A stretch of DNA of 9,975 bases from DASZGI01 sp035938995 (GTDB lineage: Bacteria; Actinomycetota; Actinomycetes; Streptomycetales; Catenulisporaceae). A model generated the notes under the pieces. It was not told where the DNA came from. It saw only the letters and a program-made list of their open reading frames with translations, and searched no databases. Positions 1-6,172 of the stretch are shown one piece after another; position 1 is the first letter of the stretch, and each line of letters starts with the position of its first letter. The stretch is taken from positions 1-9,975 of the forward strand of contig NZ_DASZGI010000232.1 in assembly GCF_035938995.1 (NCBI RefSeq), written 5' to 3'. Both the position numbers and the translations under genes were made by a program.

Positions 1-801
1 CTCGAACGTGGTGCGGGTGTAGTAGTCCAGGCCGCGTACCAGCTTCACGTCGTCCTCGAACGGCACGCCGAAGAGCGAGAGCAGCGTCTGGACCTCTTGG
101 TGGAAGGCCTTGCACGCGTCGCACAGGAAGTCGCCGATGACCGGCGCATCCGTCAGCTGGGCCTGTACCTCGGGCCGCTTGTCGTCGAGCACCCGCAGCG
201 GGTTGATCTCGATCCTGGCGCGCGTCGCCTCGTCCAGGTCGAGCCCGCGCAGGAACTTCTGAAGCGCGTCGCGGTACCTCGGCCGGCATTCCTTATCGCC
301 CAAGGTGTTCAGCAGCAGCCGCACCTTAGTCAGACCGAGCTGCTTGAACGCGTCCCACGCCAGGATGATCAGCTCAGCGTCGACGGCCGGATCCTCGGTG
401 CCCAGCGCCTCCGCGCCGACCTGCGAGAAGTGCCGGTAGCGGCCCGCCTGCGGCTGTTCGTAGCGGTAGTAGGAGCCGGAGTAGTACAGCTTCACCGGCA
501 GCGCACCCTTGTGCAGGTTGTGCTGAAGTGCCGCCCGCACAACCGACGCGGTGCCTTCGGGGCGCAGGGTCAGCGACGCACCGCCCCGGGTGGTGAACGT
601 GTACATCTCCTTGGAGACGATGTCGCTCGATTCGCCAACGCCCCGCTTGAACAGCGCGGTGTCCTCGAAGGTGGGCGTCTCGATGTAGCCGTATCCGGCG
701 CGGCGTACGGTCGCGGCCATTGTCTCGCGCACGGCGAGGAACAGAGCCGACCTCGGCGGGATCAGGTCGAAGGTCCCCTTGGGGGCCTGGAAGGTACTCA
801 C
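1..801 (-). CDS. hisS: Histidyl-tRNA synthetase, N-terminal 267 codons (C-terminus outside window)
   Basis: Class II aminoacyl-tRNA synthetase that charges tRNA-His with histidine in the cytoplasm. Translation from a GTG at 801 opens MSTFQAPKGTFDLIPP, the usual actinobacterial HisRS start. Motif 1 lies around residues 35-60 (IETPTFEDTALFKRGVGE). Motif 2 is at 107-134 (YYSGSYYRYEQPQAGRYRHF), with Arg113 and Arg121 in the ATP-binding positions. The histidine-specific HisA motif RGLDYYTRTTFE occupies 256-267, exactly at the window edge. The family is about 420 residues long, so roughly 150 C-terminal residues (rest of the catalytic core and the anticodon-binding domain) are off the left end. The frame is open to base 1 with no defect. 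The gene follows the MBL hydrolase by 18 nt with only a weak purine-rich ribosome site (GAGACGGA), so cotranscription with that gene is likely. Identification is very secure. Confidence 0.97.
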   Translation of the reverse strand, partial: MSTFQAPKGTFDLIPPRSALFLAVRETMAATVRRAGYGYIETPTFEDTALFKRGVGESSDIVSKEMYTFTTRGGASLTLRPEGTASVVRAALQHNLHKGALPVKLYYSGSYYRYEQPQAGRYRHFSQVGAEALGTEDPAVDAELIILAWDAFKQLGLTKVRLLLNTLGDKECRPRYRDALQKFLRGLDLDEATRARIEINPLRVLDDKRPEVQAQLTDAPVIGDFLCDACKAFHQEVQTLLSLFGVPFEDDVKLVRGLDYYTRTTFE

Positions 802-819
802 AGCAGTCCGTCTCGGTTT

Positions 820-1551
820 CTACAGTCCGGGCCGCGCGGATCCGGCGTCCTTGAGTCCCCTCAGGAACGGGTTCGACGCGCGCTCGCGGCCGATGGTGGT
901 CTGGGGGCCGTGACCGGAGAGCACGAGGGTGTCGTCCGGCAGCGGCAGCACGACCCGGGCGAGCGATTCGAGCATCGCCTGCGGATCGCCTCCGGGCAGA
1001 TCGGTGCGTCCGATGGAGCCGGCGAACAACAGGTCCCCGCTGAACAGCACGTCCGGATCCGCGTCCCCTGGAGAGGAGTTCGCAGGCCCTTCTACGCCGC
1101 CGGGCAGCCTGAAGGTCACCGACCCCCTGGTATGGCCCGGGGCATGGCCGACAACCAGGTCGAAGCCGAGCGCGCCGGCGAAGTCCAGCCGTCCGCCGTC
1201 CTTCAGCTCCCGCACATCCGCGGGCTCGGTGAAGGTCGCGTCGCCGACCATCGCGGCCAGCTGCGGGCTGACCCCCTTAAGCGGGTCGGCGAGCATGTAC
1301 CGGTCGTCCGGGTGGATGTACGCCGGGATGTCGTGCGCGCCGCATACCGGAGTGACCGACCACATGTGGTCCAGGTGTCCGTGCGTCAGGATGACTGCGG
1401 CCGGCTGCAGATCGTGCTCGCGCAACAGGTCCTCGAGCGGGCGTACAGCGTCCTCGCCGGGATCGATCACAACGCAGCGCTCATGCGGCCCGGGCGCCAC
1501 GACATAACAGTTGGCGCCGAACGAGCCTGCGGGGAACCCGGCGATGAGCAC
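820..1551 (-). CDS. Metallo-beta-lactamase fold hydrolase, glyoxalase II-like
   Basis: A 243-residue metallohydrolase of the MBL superfamily, probably cytoplasmic and binding two metals. Metal ligands are all visible: the HxHxDH motif THGHLDH (His57, His59, Asp61, His62), His140 in APGHTRGS, Asp173 in FSGDLLF and His214 in LSGHGPQT. The C-terminal pattern GPQTTIGRERASNPFL is typical of the YcbL/GloB-like branch of small thioester hydrolases. The substrate cannot be read from sequence; hydroxyacylglutathione is unlikely to be the natural one, since actinomycetes use mycothiol. A short Gly/Pro/Asp-rich loop (about residues 151-168) separates the His140 and Asp173 elements. The start is a GTG at 1549-1551 preceded by AGGAC (minus strand, 1556-1560) at a 4-nt spacing. 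It is first in a likely two-gene unit with hisS, an arrangement I recall from Streptomyces. Fold and metal site are secure, biochemical role is not. Confidence 0.9.
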   Translation of the reverse strand: MLIAGFPAGSFGANCYVVAPGPHERCVVIDPGEDAVRPLEDLLREHDLQPAAVILTHGHLDHMWSVTPVCGAHDIPAYIHPDDRYMLADPLKGVSPQLAAMVGDATFTEPADVRELKDGGRLDFAGALGFDLVVGHAPGHTRGSVTFRLPGGVEGPANSSPGDADPDVLFSGDLLFAGSIGRTDLPGGDPQAMLESLARVVLPLPDDTLVLSGHGPQTTIGRERASNPFLRGLKDAGSARPGL

Positions 1552-1584
1552 GTGCGTCCTGATTTCTGCGTAATTCGGCGGCGG

Positions 1585-1590
1585 AGTCTA
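1585..1590 (-). promoter_or_regulatory. Possible -10 element for the MBL hydrolase-hisS unit
   Basis: On the minus strand the hexamer TAGACT lies 34 nt upstream of the hydrolase GTG and fits the actinobacterial TANNNT pattern. No good -35 is seen at 16-18 nt. The hexamer is also one edge of a small inverted repeat, AGTCT-N6-AGACT (1585-1600). Weak call from pattern only. Confidence 0.25.
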
Positions 1591-1697
1591 GCCAAAGACT
1601 ACCGGCGGCCCGGACCCGATCGCGAACCGGTTGCGCCGCGGCCGCAGTGCGCCGGGACACGAGAAAAGTCTTAGGCGGACTCTTAGGAAGCGGCCCG

Positions 1698-1725
1698 TTG
1701 CGTACCGGCCACCTGCCCGTACACT
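1698..1725 (+). promoter_or_regulatory. Candidate vegetative promoter for the cyclophilin gene
   Basis: TTGCGT (1698-1703), a 16-nt spacer and TACACT (1720-1725) resemble a sigma-HrdB/sigma-A type promoter (TTGACA, TANNNT). Transcription would begin near 1732, about 60 nt before the GTG. Just upstream are two copies of TCTTAGG (1669-1675 and 1681-1687). The call rests on motif match and location in the divergent gap. Confidence 0.4.
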
Positions 1726-1777
1726 TCACGCGGGCGGGTACCGACGCGGGTCGGGTCGACCGCGCGGGCGAGATCAA

Positions 1778-1783
1778 AAGGAG
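1778..1783 (+). promoter_or_regulatory. Ribosome binding site AAGGAG that fixes the cyclophilin start
   Basis: AAGGAG lies 9 nt before the GTG at 1793. The open frame runs upstream to an ATG at 1631, but that stretch reads as Arg/Pro-rich noncoding sequence and overlaps the promoter, so this site decides the start. Confidence 0.8.
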
Positions 1784-1792
1784 ACGACAGAC

Positions 1793-2632
1793 GTGGCGAG
1801 CACCAAGGACCGTCAGCGCGCGCTGGAACGGGCCCGCTACGAAAGAGTGCAGGCGAAGATCGCCAAGCAGCGCAAGGTCCAGGTCAGGCGTCGGCGGGTC
1901 GCGGTCCTCACCGCGCTGGCCGTCGTCCTGGTCGGCGGCGGCATCGCTTGGGGCGTGATCGCTGCATCCTCCTCATCCCCGTCGACGCCCGCCGCCGCCT
2001 CGTCGCCTTCGGCAGCGCCGTCCGCGTCCGCGTCGAGCACCGCCGAGCCGGTCGGCTACAAGGCGTCCGGCACCGCGGCGAAGAACGTGGGCATTCCGAC
2101 CTACGACGCCGCCGCGGCCGCGGCGCCCTACACCGCCACGATCCACACGAGCCGGGGCGACGTCGTCTTCACCGCGCTGACCACCAAGGCGCCGTACACC
2201 ACGTTCTCGTTCGAATTCCTGGCCGGGAAGAACTACTTCGACAACACCCCCTGCCACCGGCTGACCACCTCGGGCATCTACGTCCTGCAGTGCGGCGACC
2301 CGACCGGCAGCGGCTCGGGCGGCCCCGGTTACCAGTTCCAGGACGAGAACCTGAACTACTTCGGCGCGCCAGACTCCTCCGGCTCGGTCACCTACAAGGC
2401 TGGCACCGTGGCCATGGCCAACTCCGGCGCGGGCACCAACGGCAGCCAGTTCTTCCTGGTCTACAAGGATTCGCCGCTCCAGCCCAATTACACTCCGTTC
2501 GGCACCATCACCAAGGGCCTGGACATCCTGCAGACGATCGCGAACGGCGGGTCCGACAACGCGAACGGGACGGGTGACGGAAAGCCGAAGCTGGCGGTCA
2601 CGATCGAGTCGGTCACCGTCACGAAGGGCTGA
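1793..2632 (+). CDS. Membrane-anchored cyclophilin-type peptidyl-prolyl cis-trans isomerase
   Basis: A 279-residue protein predicted to catalyse proline isomerisation outside the cytoplasmic membrane. A basic cytoplasmic tail (1-35, ending VRRRR) is followed by one hydrophobic segment (about 36-58). Next comes a Ser/Ala/Pro-rich linker (about 58-86) and then the cyclophilin domain (about 110-276). Active-site motifs are present: HR at 155-156 (the catalytic Arg), QCGDPTGSGSGGPGY at 166-180, and MANSGAGTNGSQFF at 208-221. The human cyclophilin A Trp position is not conserved, as in many bacterial members. There are only two cysteines, Cys154 and Cys167, flanking the active-site strand; they could form an extracytoplasmic disulfide. 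The basic stretch before the membrane segment and the linker after it imply cytoplasm-in, domain-out topology; no lipobox is visible. The next gene, DUF349, follows by 124 nt on the same strand. Family call is secure; client proteins are unknown. Confidence 0.93.
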   Translation: MASTKDRQRALERARYERVQAKIAKQRKVQVRRRRVAVLTALAVVLVGGGIAWGVIAASSSSPSTPAAASSPSAAPSASASSTAEPVGYKASGTAAKNVGIPTYDAAAAAAPYTATIHTSRGDVVFTALTTKAPYTTFSFEFLAGKNYFDNTPCHRLTTSGIYVLQCGDPTGSGSGGPGYQFQDENLNYFGAPDSSGSVTYKAGTVAMANSGAGTNGSQFFLVYKDSPLQPNYTPFGTITKGLDILQTIANGGSDNANGTGDGKPKLAVTIESVTVTKG

Positions 2633-2648
2633 CCGGTCGGCCGACCGG
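2633..2648. repeat. Perfect 16-bp palindrome directly after the cyclophilin stop
   Basis: CCGGTCGGCCGACCGG is an exact palindrome beginning one base after the TGA at 2630-2632. As RNA it could form a 6-bp stem with a GGCC loop. No T-run follows, so it is a poor intrinsic terminator. It could instead be a protein site, an mRNA 3' stabiliser or an attenuator before the DUF349 gene. Confidence 0.6.
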
Positions 2649-2703
2649 CGCATCCGGGGCGATCCGGAATCTTTCTCCCTCCCACCTGAACGCGGTGAGC
2701 TTG

Positions 2704-2709
2704 TAGAGT
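2704..2709 (+). promoter_or_regulatory. Possible -10 element for the DUF349 gene
   Basis: TAGAGT matches the Streptomyces-type TAGRRT -10 and lies 47 nt before the GTG. No convincing -35 is seen, so the gene may be read partly from the cyclophilin promoter. Confidence 0.25.
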
Positions 2710-2745
2710 TCCCCGTGCGGGTGGGAGTCCGCCCGCCATGAACGT

Positions 2746-2751
2746 GGGAGG
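2746..2751 (+). promoter_or_regulatory. Ribosome binding site GGGAGG of the DUF349 gene
   Basis: GGGAGG sits 5 nt before the GTG at 2757 and supports that start over later in-frame candidates. Confidence 0.8.
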
Positions 2752-2756
2752 CCACC

Positions 2757-4046
2757 GTGTCCGAGGAAGCCGTGTCGAACGAATCGGCGCAACCCGCGCC
2801 GGGAGCGGCACCGGCCGGCGCAAGCGGCGATTGGGGTCGCGTCGCCGAGGACGGGTCCGTGTATGTGCGCACCGCCGACGGGGAGCGCCAGATCGGCTCA
2901 TGGGCGGCCGGTACGCCTCAGGAGGGCTTGGCGTTCTACCAGCGCAAGTTCGACGGACTCAAGGCCGAGGTGGAGCTGCTCGAGCAGCGGCTGTCGACGA
3001 CCAACCTGGACGCGAAGGACGCGGACGCGGCGGTCACCAAACTGCGCGAGGCGCTGAAGGACGCGCACGCGATGGGGGACCTGGCCGCGCTCGAGGTGCG
3101 GGTGGACAAGCTCGCGCAGATCGCCGAGCAGCGCCGCGCGGCCAAGCGGGAGGCCCGGGTCAAGCAGCAGGCCGAGGCCGCGACGCACAAGGAGCGGATC
3201 GTCTCCGAGGCCGAGTCGCTGGCCGAATCCTCCGAGTGGAAGTCGGCCGGGGAGCGGCTGCGCGCGCTGGTGGACGAGTGGAAGGGCGTGCCGCGGCTGG
3301 ACCGCAAGGCCGACGACGAGCTGTGGGGCCGGTTCAGCGCGGCCCGCTCGGCGTTCGCCAAGCGCCGCAAGGCCCACTTCGCGCAGCTGGACGCGGAGCG
3401 GGAAGAGGTGCGGGTCCGCAAGGAGGCGCTGGTCGAGGAGGCCGAGTCGCTGGCCGAGTCGACCGAATGGGCGAACACCGCGCAGCGCTTCCGCGACCTG
3501 ATGCGGCAGTGGAAGTCGGCCGGCCGGGCGCAGCGGGACACCGAGGACAAGCTCTGGGAGCGGTTCAAGACCGCGCAGGACACCTTCTTCACCGCGCGCA
3601 ACTCGGACCTGGACCAGCGGGACGCGGGCTTCCGGGAGAACCAGACCCGCAAGGAGGAGCTGCTGGTCGAGGCGCAGAAGCTGGTGCCGGTCAGCGACCT
3701 GAGGGCGGCCCGTTCGGCGCTGCGCTCGATCCAGGCGCGCTGGGAGGAGATCGGCCCGGTGCCCCGTGACGCGAAGCCGCGGCTGGAGGGCGCGCTGCGG
3801 GAGGTGGAGCGCACGGTCGCGGACGCCGAGCAGGCGGAGTGGAAGCGCACCAACCCCGAGGCGCGGGCCCGGGCCGAGGCGACCGTCCGTCAGCTGGAGA
3901 CCTCGATCGCGAAGTTCGAGAAGGAGCTGGAGCGGGCGCGCACCCTCGGCCAGCAGCGCAAGATCGACGACGCTCAGGCGGCGCTCGACGCGCGCCACGA
4001 GTGGCTGGCGCAGGCGCAGGCAGCTCTGGACGAATTCACCCGCTAA
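2757..4046 (+). CDS. DUF349 repeat protein, coiled-coil rich, function unknown
   Basis: A 429-residue, highly charged, mostly helical soluble protein with no signal peptide or membrane segment. The N-terminus (about 25-65, GRVAEDGSVYVRTADGER) is a small domain recurrent in actinobacterial homologues. It is followed by coiled coil (about 62-145) and three tandem DUF349 units at about 146-212, 221-288 and 298-363. The units repeat with exact 77-residue spacing: EAESLAES at 151 and 228 (EAQKL at 305), and Trp at 175, 252 and 329. The LW pair (189-190 and 266-267) is lost in the third unit. A 20-nt stretch is identical in the first two units (3207-3226 and 3438-3457). The tail (about 365-428) is again coiled coil. 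The gene is next to a cyclophilin and, from memory, normally near rel. Family assignment is secure; no biochemical function is established that I can name. Confidence 0.9.
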   Translation: MSEEAVSNESAQPAPGAAPAGASGDWGRVAEDGSVYVRTADGERQIGSWAAGTPQEGLAFYQRKFDGLKAEVELLEQRLSTTNLDAKDADAAVTKLREALKDAHAMGDLAALEVRVDKLAQIAEQRRAAKREARVKQQAEAATHKERIVSEAESLAESSEWKSAGERLRALVDEWKGVPRLDRKADDELWGRFSAARSAFAKRRKAHFAQLDAEREEVRVRKEALVEEAESLAESTEWANTAQRFRDLMRQWKSAGRAQRDTEDKLWERFKTAQDTFFTARNSDLDQRDAGFRENQTRKEELLVEAQKLVPVSDLRAARSALRSIQARWEEIGPVPRDAKPRLEGALREVERTVADAEQAEWKRTNPEARARAEATVRQLETSIAKFEKELERARTLGQQRKIDDAQAALDARHEWLAQAQAALDEFTR

Positions 4047-4123
4047 GGCCTCGCCGCCACGACGAAGCACGCAGCGCCGAGCACCCAGCCGACGTCGCCG
4101 CCGAACTCAACAAACGTCCATGC

Positions 4124-4156
4124 AAAAACGCTCGGCTGGGAAACCCCAGCCGAGCG
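4124..4156 (-). terminator. Intrinsic terminator facing the S53 peptidase gene
   Basis: A perfect 12-bp stem, CGCTCGGCTGGG (4129-4140) with CCCAGCCGAGCG (4145-4156), encloses a 4-nt loop. On the minus strand it is followed at once by TTTTT (4128 down to 4124), so it is oriented to end the S53 transcript 150 nt past its stop. On the plus strand the hairpin lies about 80 nt after the DUF349 stop but lacks a T-run, so it may also help end that transcript. The rest of the gap (4047-4123 and 4157-4305) shows no gene; a weaker CCCCAG/CTGGGG hairpin lies at 4207-4230. Confidence 0.85.
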
Positions 4157-4305
4157 CCTCGCTAAGCTGCTGGCCGAAGCCAACTAGACCATCGTGTTGC
4201 CATGTCCCCCAGAACCCAAGGTCCCTGGGGAGTGGCGCTGCGCTTTACTCGATCTTCTCATCCCCCAGCGCGGCCGGGTCTCTGCCCAGCCCGGGTTGTC
4301 GTCCT

Positions 4306-5898
4306 TCACCCGAGGTTGTCGGTGATGAAGTTCGCGCCGTCGTACGAGCCCCAGCCGGTCACCTGGTCATAGCCGCTCCCGGCGCTGAACGCGCCGTTGC
4401 TGCCGCTGGTAACGTCGTGGAAGTCGTGGGCGTAGTCCGAGCCGGTCGCGTCGGCGTAGATCGACGAGTTGGCGAAGCCGAGCGCGGACTTGCCCTTCGC
4501 CGCCGCGTACTGGTCGTAGACCGCGGTGAAGGCCGCCCAGTTCGGCGCGGCCGCGCTGGTGCCGCCGATCTGCGTCCACGAGCCGCCGGTGTAGATCGCC
4601 CAGCCGGTGTTCGGGTCGCCGACCGCGGCGACGTCGGGCACGTCGCGGTTGCTGTCGCTGGTCACGCCGGACTGGAACTTCGGCTGCGCGAACTGCGACG
4701 AGGTCCCGCCGCCGCTGCCGGACCACGCGGTCTCCGAGCTGTAGGTGCCGTCGGAGTTGGTGTTCAGCGTGGTGCCGCCGTCGCCCGCGTCGTCCGATCC
4801 GTTGTCGCCGGACGCGGCGAAGAAGGACTCGCCCTGCGACGCCGCGCTGGTGTAGCTGGTGTCGTCCGAGCTCATGTTGGAGCTGGAGACCTGGGACTCG
4901 GCCGAGCCCCAGCTGATCGAGACGATCGGCACGTCCGCGCTGACCAGGGCGGAGTAGAGGTCGACGTCGCCGGCCGAGCTGTTCGGCGCCTCGTACACCT
5001 TGATCGTGGCGCCCGGGGCGAGCGCCTGAATGACCTCGATGTCGAGTTCCGCCTCGTCCTGGCCGGAGGTGTCCGTGGTACCGCCGTCCACGTTCACCAC
5101 GGTCGGGGCGGCCGCGCTCAGGCCGAACTGCTTGTCGTACGCGGTGATGTCGGACTGCTTGAAGGCGGAGAACTCCACCAGGCCGATGGTCTCGCCCTTG
5201 CCGGTGTAGCCGTTGGCATTCTCCGAGGCGAGGTCGTACGCGGCGCGCGCCTGCGTGGGCGTGAGGCCCGAGACTGCGTGGCGCTTGGCGTCCGGCACAG
5301 CGCGCACCCGGTCGAAGTGGGTGTGCGCGCGGAAGCTGCTCAGGCCGGCGACGTCCACCACGCTCGTGGCGATACCCAAGGGCAGCGTCGGCGCGGCGCT
5401 GTTGGCGAAGTAGTCCTGCTGGGTCTTGGCGTCATGGTAGGTCGAGAGGCTGACATTGAACGCCTTCTCCACCTGCGCGGCCGTGCCGCTGGCGTCGATC
5501 ACCAGGCCGTTGCCGGAGACCTTGCCGACGGTCAGGCCCTGGCCCTGAAGATAGGCCGTGACCTGAGCGATGGTGGCCGGGGCGGCGCCGAACCGGGCAG
5601 CGAACTGGCCCGGCGCGAGATAGTGCTTGTAGAGCGGCGACTTGGGGTCGGTCACCGAGGCGGCGAACGCCTTGAGCGCGGCAGCGTCGCGCGGGGCGAG
5701 GCTCACGGCGACCGAGATCGCGCGGTTCGCGGCGACGGTGCCGGTGCGCGCGGAGCGGGCGACAGCCGAGACGACGTCGCCGTGAACAGCCACACGCGGC
5801 GCCGGTGCGGCACCGGCCGGGGTTGCCGCAACCGCGAGCCCGAGGATCGGCAGCGGCGCGGTGAGCGCGCCGACAAGCATCCTCTTGCGGGATATCAC
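4306..5898 (-). CDS. Secreted S53 family (sedolisin/kumamolisin-like) serine-carboxyl peptidase with an internal deletion
   Basis: A 530-residue exported pro-enzyme of the acid-acting S53 proteases. Signal peptide: MISRKR, a hydrophobic core to about 25, then TPAGA and cleavage near residue 30. The pro-domain (about 55-190) carries the hallmark SPLYKHYLAPGQFAARF. The catalytic domain (about 210-530) has Glu282 and Asp286 (DEAELDIEV), SISWG at 327-331, oxyanion Asp365 (SGDNG) and nucleophile Ser448 (GGTSAAAP). Calcium-site residues Asp495/Val496 and Gly507, Gly509, Asp511 are present. Odd: the usual PASSPYVTAVGGT strand after the oxyanion Asp is missing. Asp365 to Ser448 is 83 residues, against 114 in kumamolisin by recalled numbering, and GGTTL (374-378) abuts AGDG directly. 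The protein has no cysteine. Start: GTG with GGAGG (5906-5910) 7 nt upstream. It appears to be a single-gene transcript with its own promoter and terminator. Family is certain; activity is uncertain because of the deletion. Confidence 0.93.
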   Translation of the reverse strand: MISRKRMLVGALTAPLPILGLAVAATPAGAAPAPRVAVHGDVVSAVARSARTGTVAANRAISVAVSLAPRDAAALKAFAASVTDPKSPLYKHYLAPGQFAARFGAAPATIAQVTAYLQGQGLTVGKVSGNGLVIDASGTAAQVEKAFNVSLSTYHDAKTQQDYFANSAAPTLPLGIATSVVDVAGLSSFRAHTHFDRVRAVPDAKRHAVSGLTPTQARAAYDLASENANGYTGKGETIGLVEFSAFKQSDITAYDKQFGLSAAAPTVVNVDGGTTDTSGQDEAELDIEVIQALAPGATIKVYEAPNSSAGDVDLYSALVSADVPIVSISWGSAESQVSSSNMSSDDTSYTSAASQGESFFAASGDNGSDDAGDGGTTLNTNSDGTYSSETAWSGSGGGTSSQFAQPKFQSGVTSDSNRDVPDVAAVGDPNTGWAIYTGGSWTQIGGTSAAAPNWAAFTAVYDQYAAAKGKSALGFANSSIYADATGSDYAHDFHDVTSGSNGAFSAGSGYDQVTGWGSYDGANFITDNLG

Positions 5899-5905
5899 GA
5901 GCTTT

Positions 5906-5910
5906 CCTCC
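5906..5910 (-). promoter_or_regulatory. Ribosome binding site GGAGG of the S53 peptidase gene
   Basis: GGAGG on the minus strand, 7 nt before the GTG at 5896-5898. It favours this start over the ATG at residue 7, and it keeps the basic n-region of the signal peptide. Confidence 0.8.
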
Positions 5911-6007
5911 AGCGTGTTGAGCAGATACGGCGCGCAGTGGGAGTGCGGCGCCGACATCGGCTCAGGCGGGGTGGGCACCCGCCTCCCCCTCGGCCGACGT
6001 GTGGATC

Positions 6008-6013
6008 ACGCTA
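6008..6013 (-). promoter_or_regulatory. Possible -10 element of the S53 peptidase promoter
   Basis: TAGCGT on the minus strand, about 110 nt before the start codon, close to TAGRRT. The 17-nt-upstream position holds no TTGACA-like box; the TAGGGG half-sites occupy that zone instead. This is what an activator-dependent promoter would look like. Confidence 0.35.
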
Positions 6014-6023
6014 GAAGCAGAGA

Positions 6024-6051
6024 CCCCCTATCCATTAGGGGGAAACCCCTA
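6024..6051. promoter_or_regulatory. Three-half-site TAGGGG operator-like element upstream of the S53 gene
   Basis: Plus strand: CCCCCTA (6024-6030), TAGGGGG (6036-6042) and CCCCTA (6046-6051), i.e. the same half-site in alternating orientation. The first pair forms a 7-bp inverted repeat with a 5-nt spacer. The second forms TAGGGG-N4-CCCCTA. The element sits just upstream of the candidate -10, where a transcription activator or repressor of the peptidase gene would bind. The binding protein is not known from sequence. Confidence 0.55.
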
Positions 6052-6103
6052 CAGTCACGGAGAAATACGCCCGTAACACATGTCTGACGCACAAGGCGAC
6101 GCG

Positions 6104-6155
6104 AAAGCCGATGCCGGGCCTCCCCGCAGGTGGGAGGCCCGGCATCGGCTTTTTT
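6104..6155. terminator. Long perfect hairpin terminator after the rel-Uma2 unit
   Basis: A 21-bp perfect stem (6104-6124 with 6132-6152) has a 7-nt loop. It begins 18 nt past the Uma2 stop for minus-strand transcription. T-runs flank both sides: six T on the plus strand (6150-6155) and three on the minus strand (6106-6104, overlapping the stem base). By position it ends the rel-Uma2 transcript and shields the S53 promoter, but the better T-run faces the plus strand. Confidence 0.85.
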
Positions 6156-6172
6156 GGAGGTGTGCGTGCCGA

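Noticed and set aside
97..1674. Long plus-strand open frame opposite hisS and the MBL hydrolase
   Set aside because: Arg/Gly/Val-rich translation with no domain; it is the antisense shadow of two well-supported minus-strand genes.
1631..1792. N-terminal extension of the cyclophilin from an upstream ATG
   Set aside because: The extension overlaps the promoter region and is Arg/Pro-rich noise; AAGGAG at proper spacing supports GTG 1793.
2898..4070. 390-codon minus-strand open frame opposite DUF349
   Set aside because: Leu/Arg-rich shadow; the plus-strand product has clear repeat domains, a ribosome site and a start.
4157..4305. Possible small gene in the convergent gap
   Set aside because: No start with a ribosome site and no coding bias; only a weak CCCCAG/CTGGGG hairpin is visible.
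3766..6087. 773-codon plus-strand open frame across DUF349, the gap and the S53 gene
   Set aside because: It runs through the 3' end of DUF349, a terminator hairpin and the antisense of the S53 gene; its composition is typical of high-GC shadow frames.
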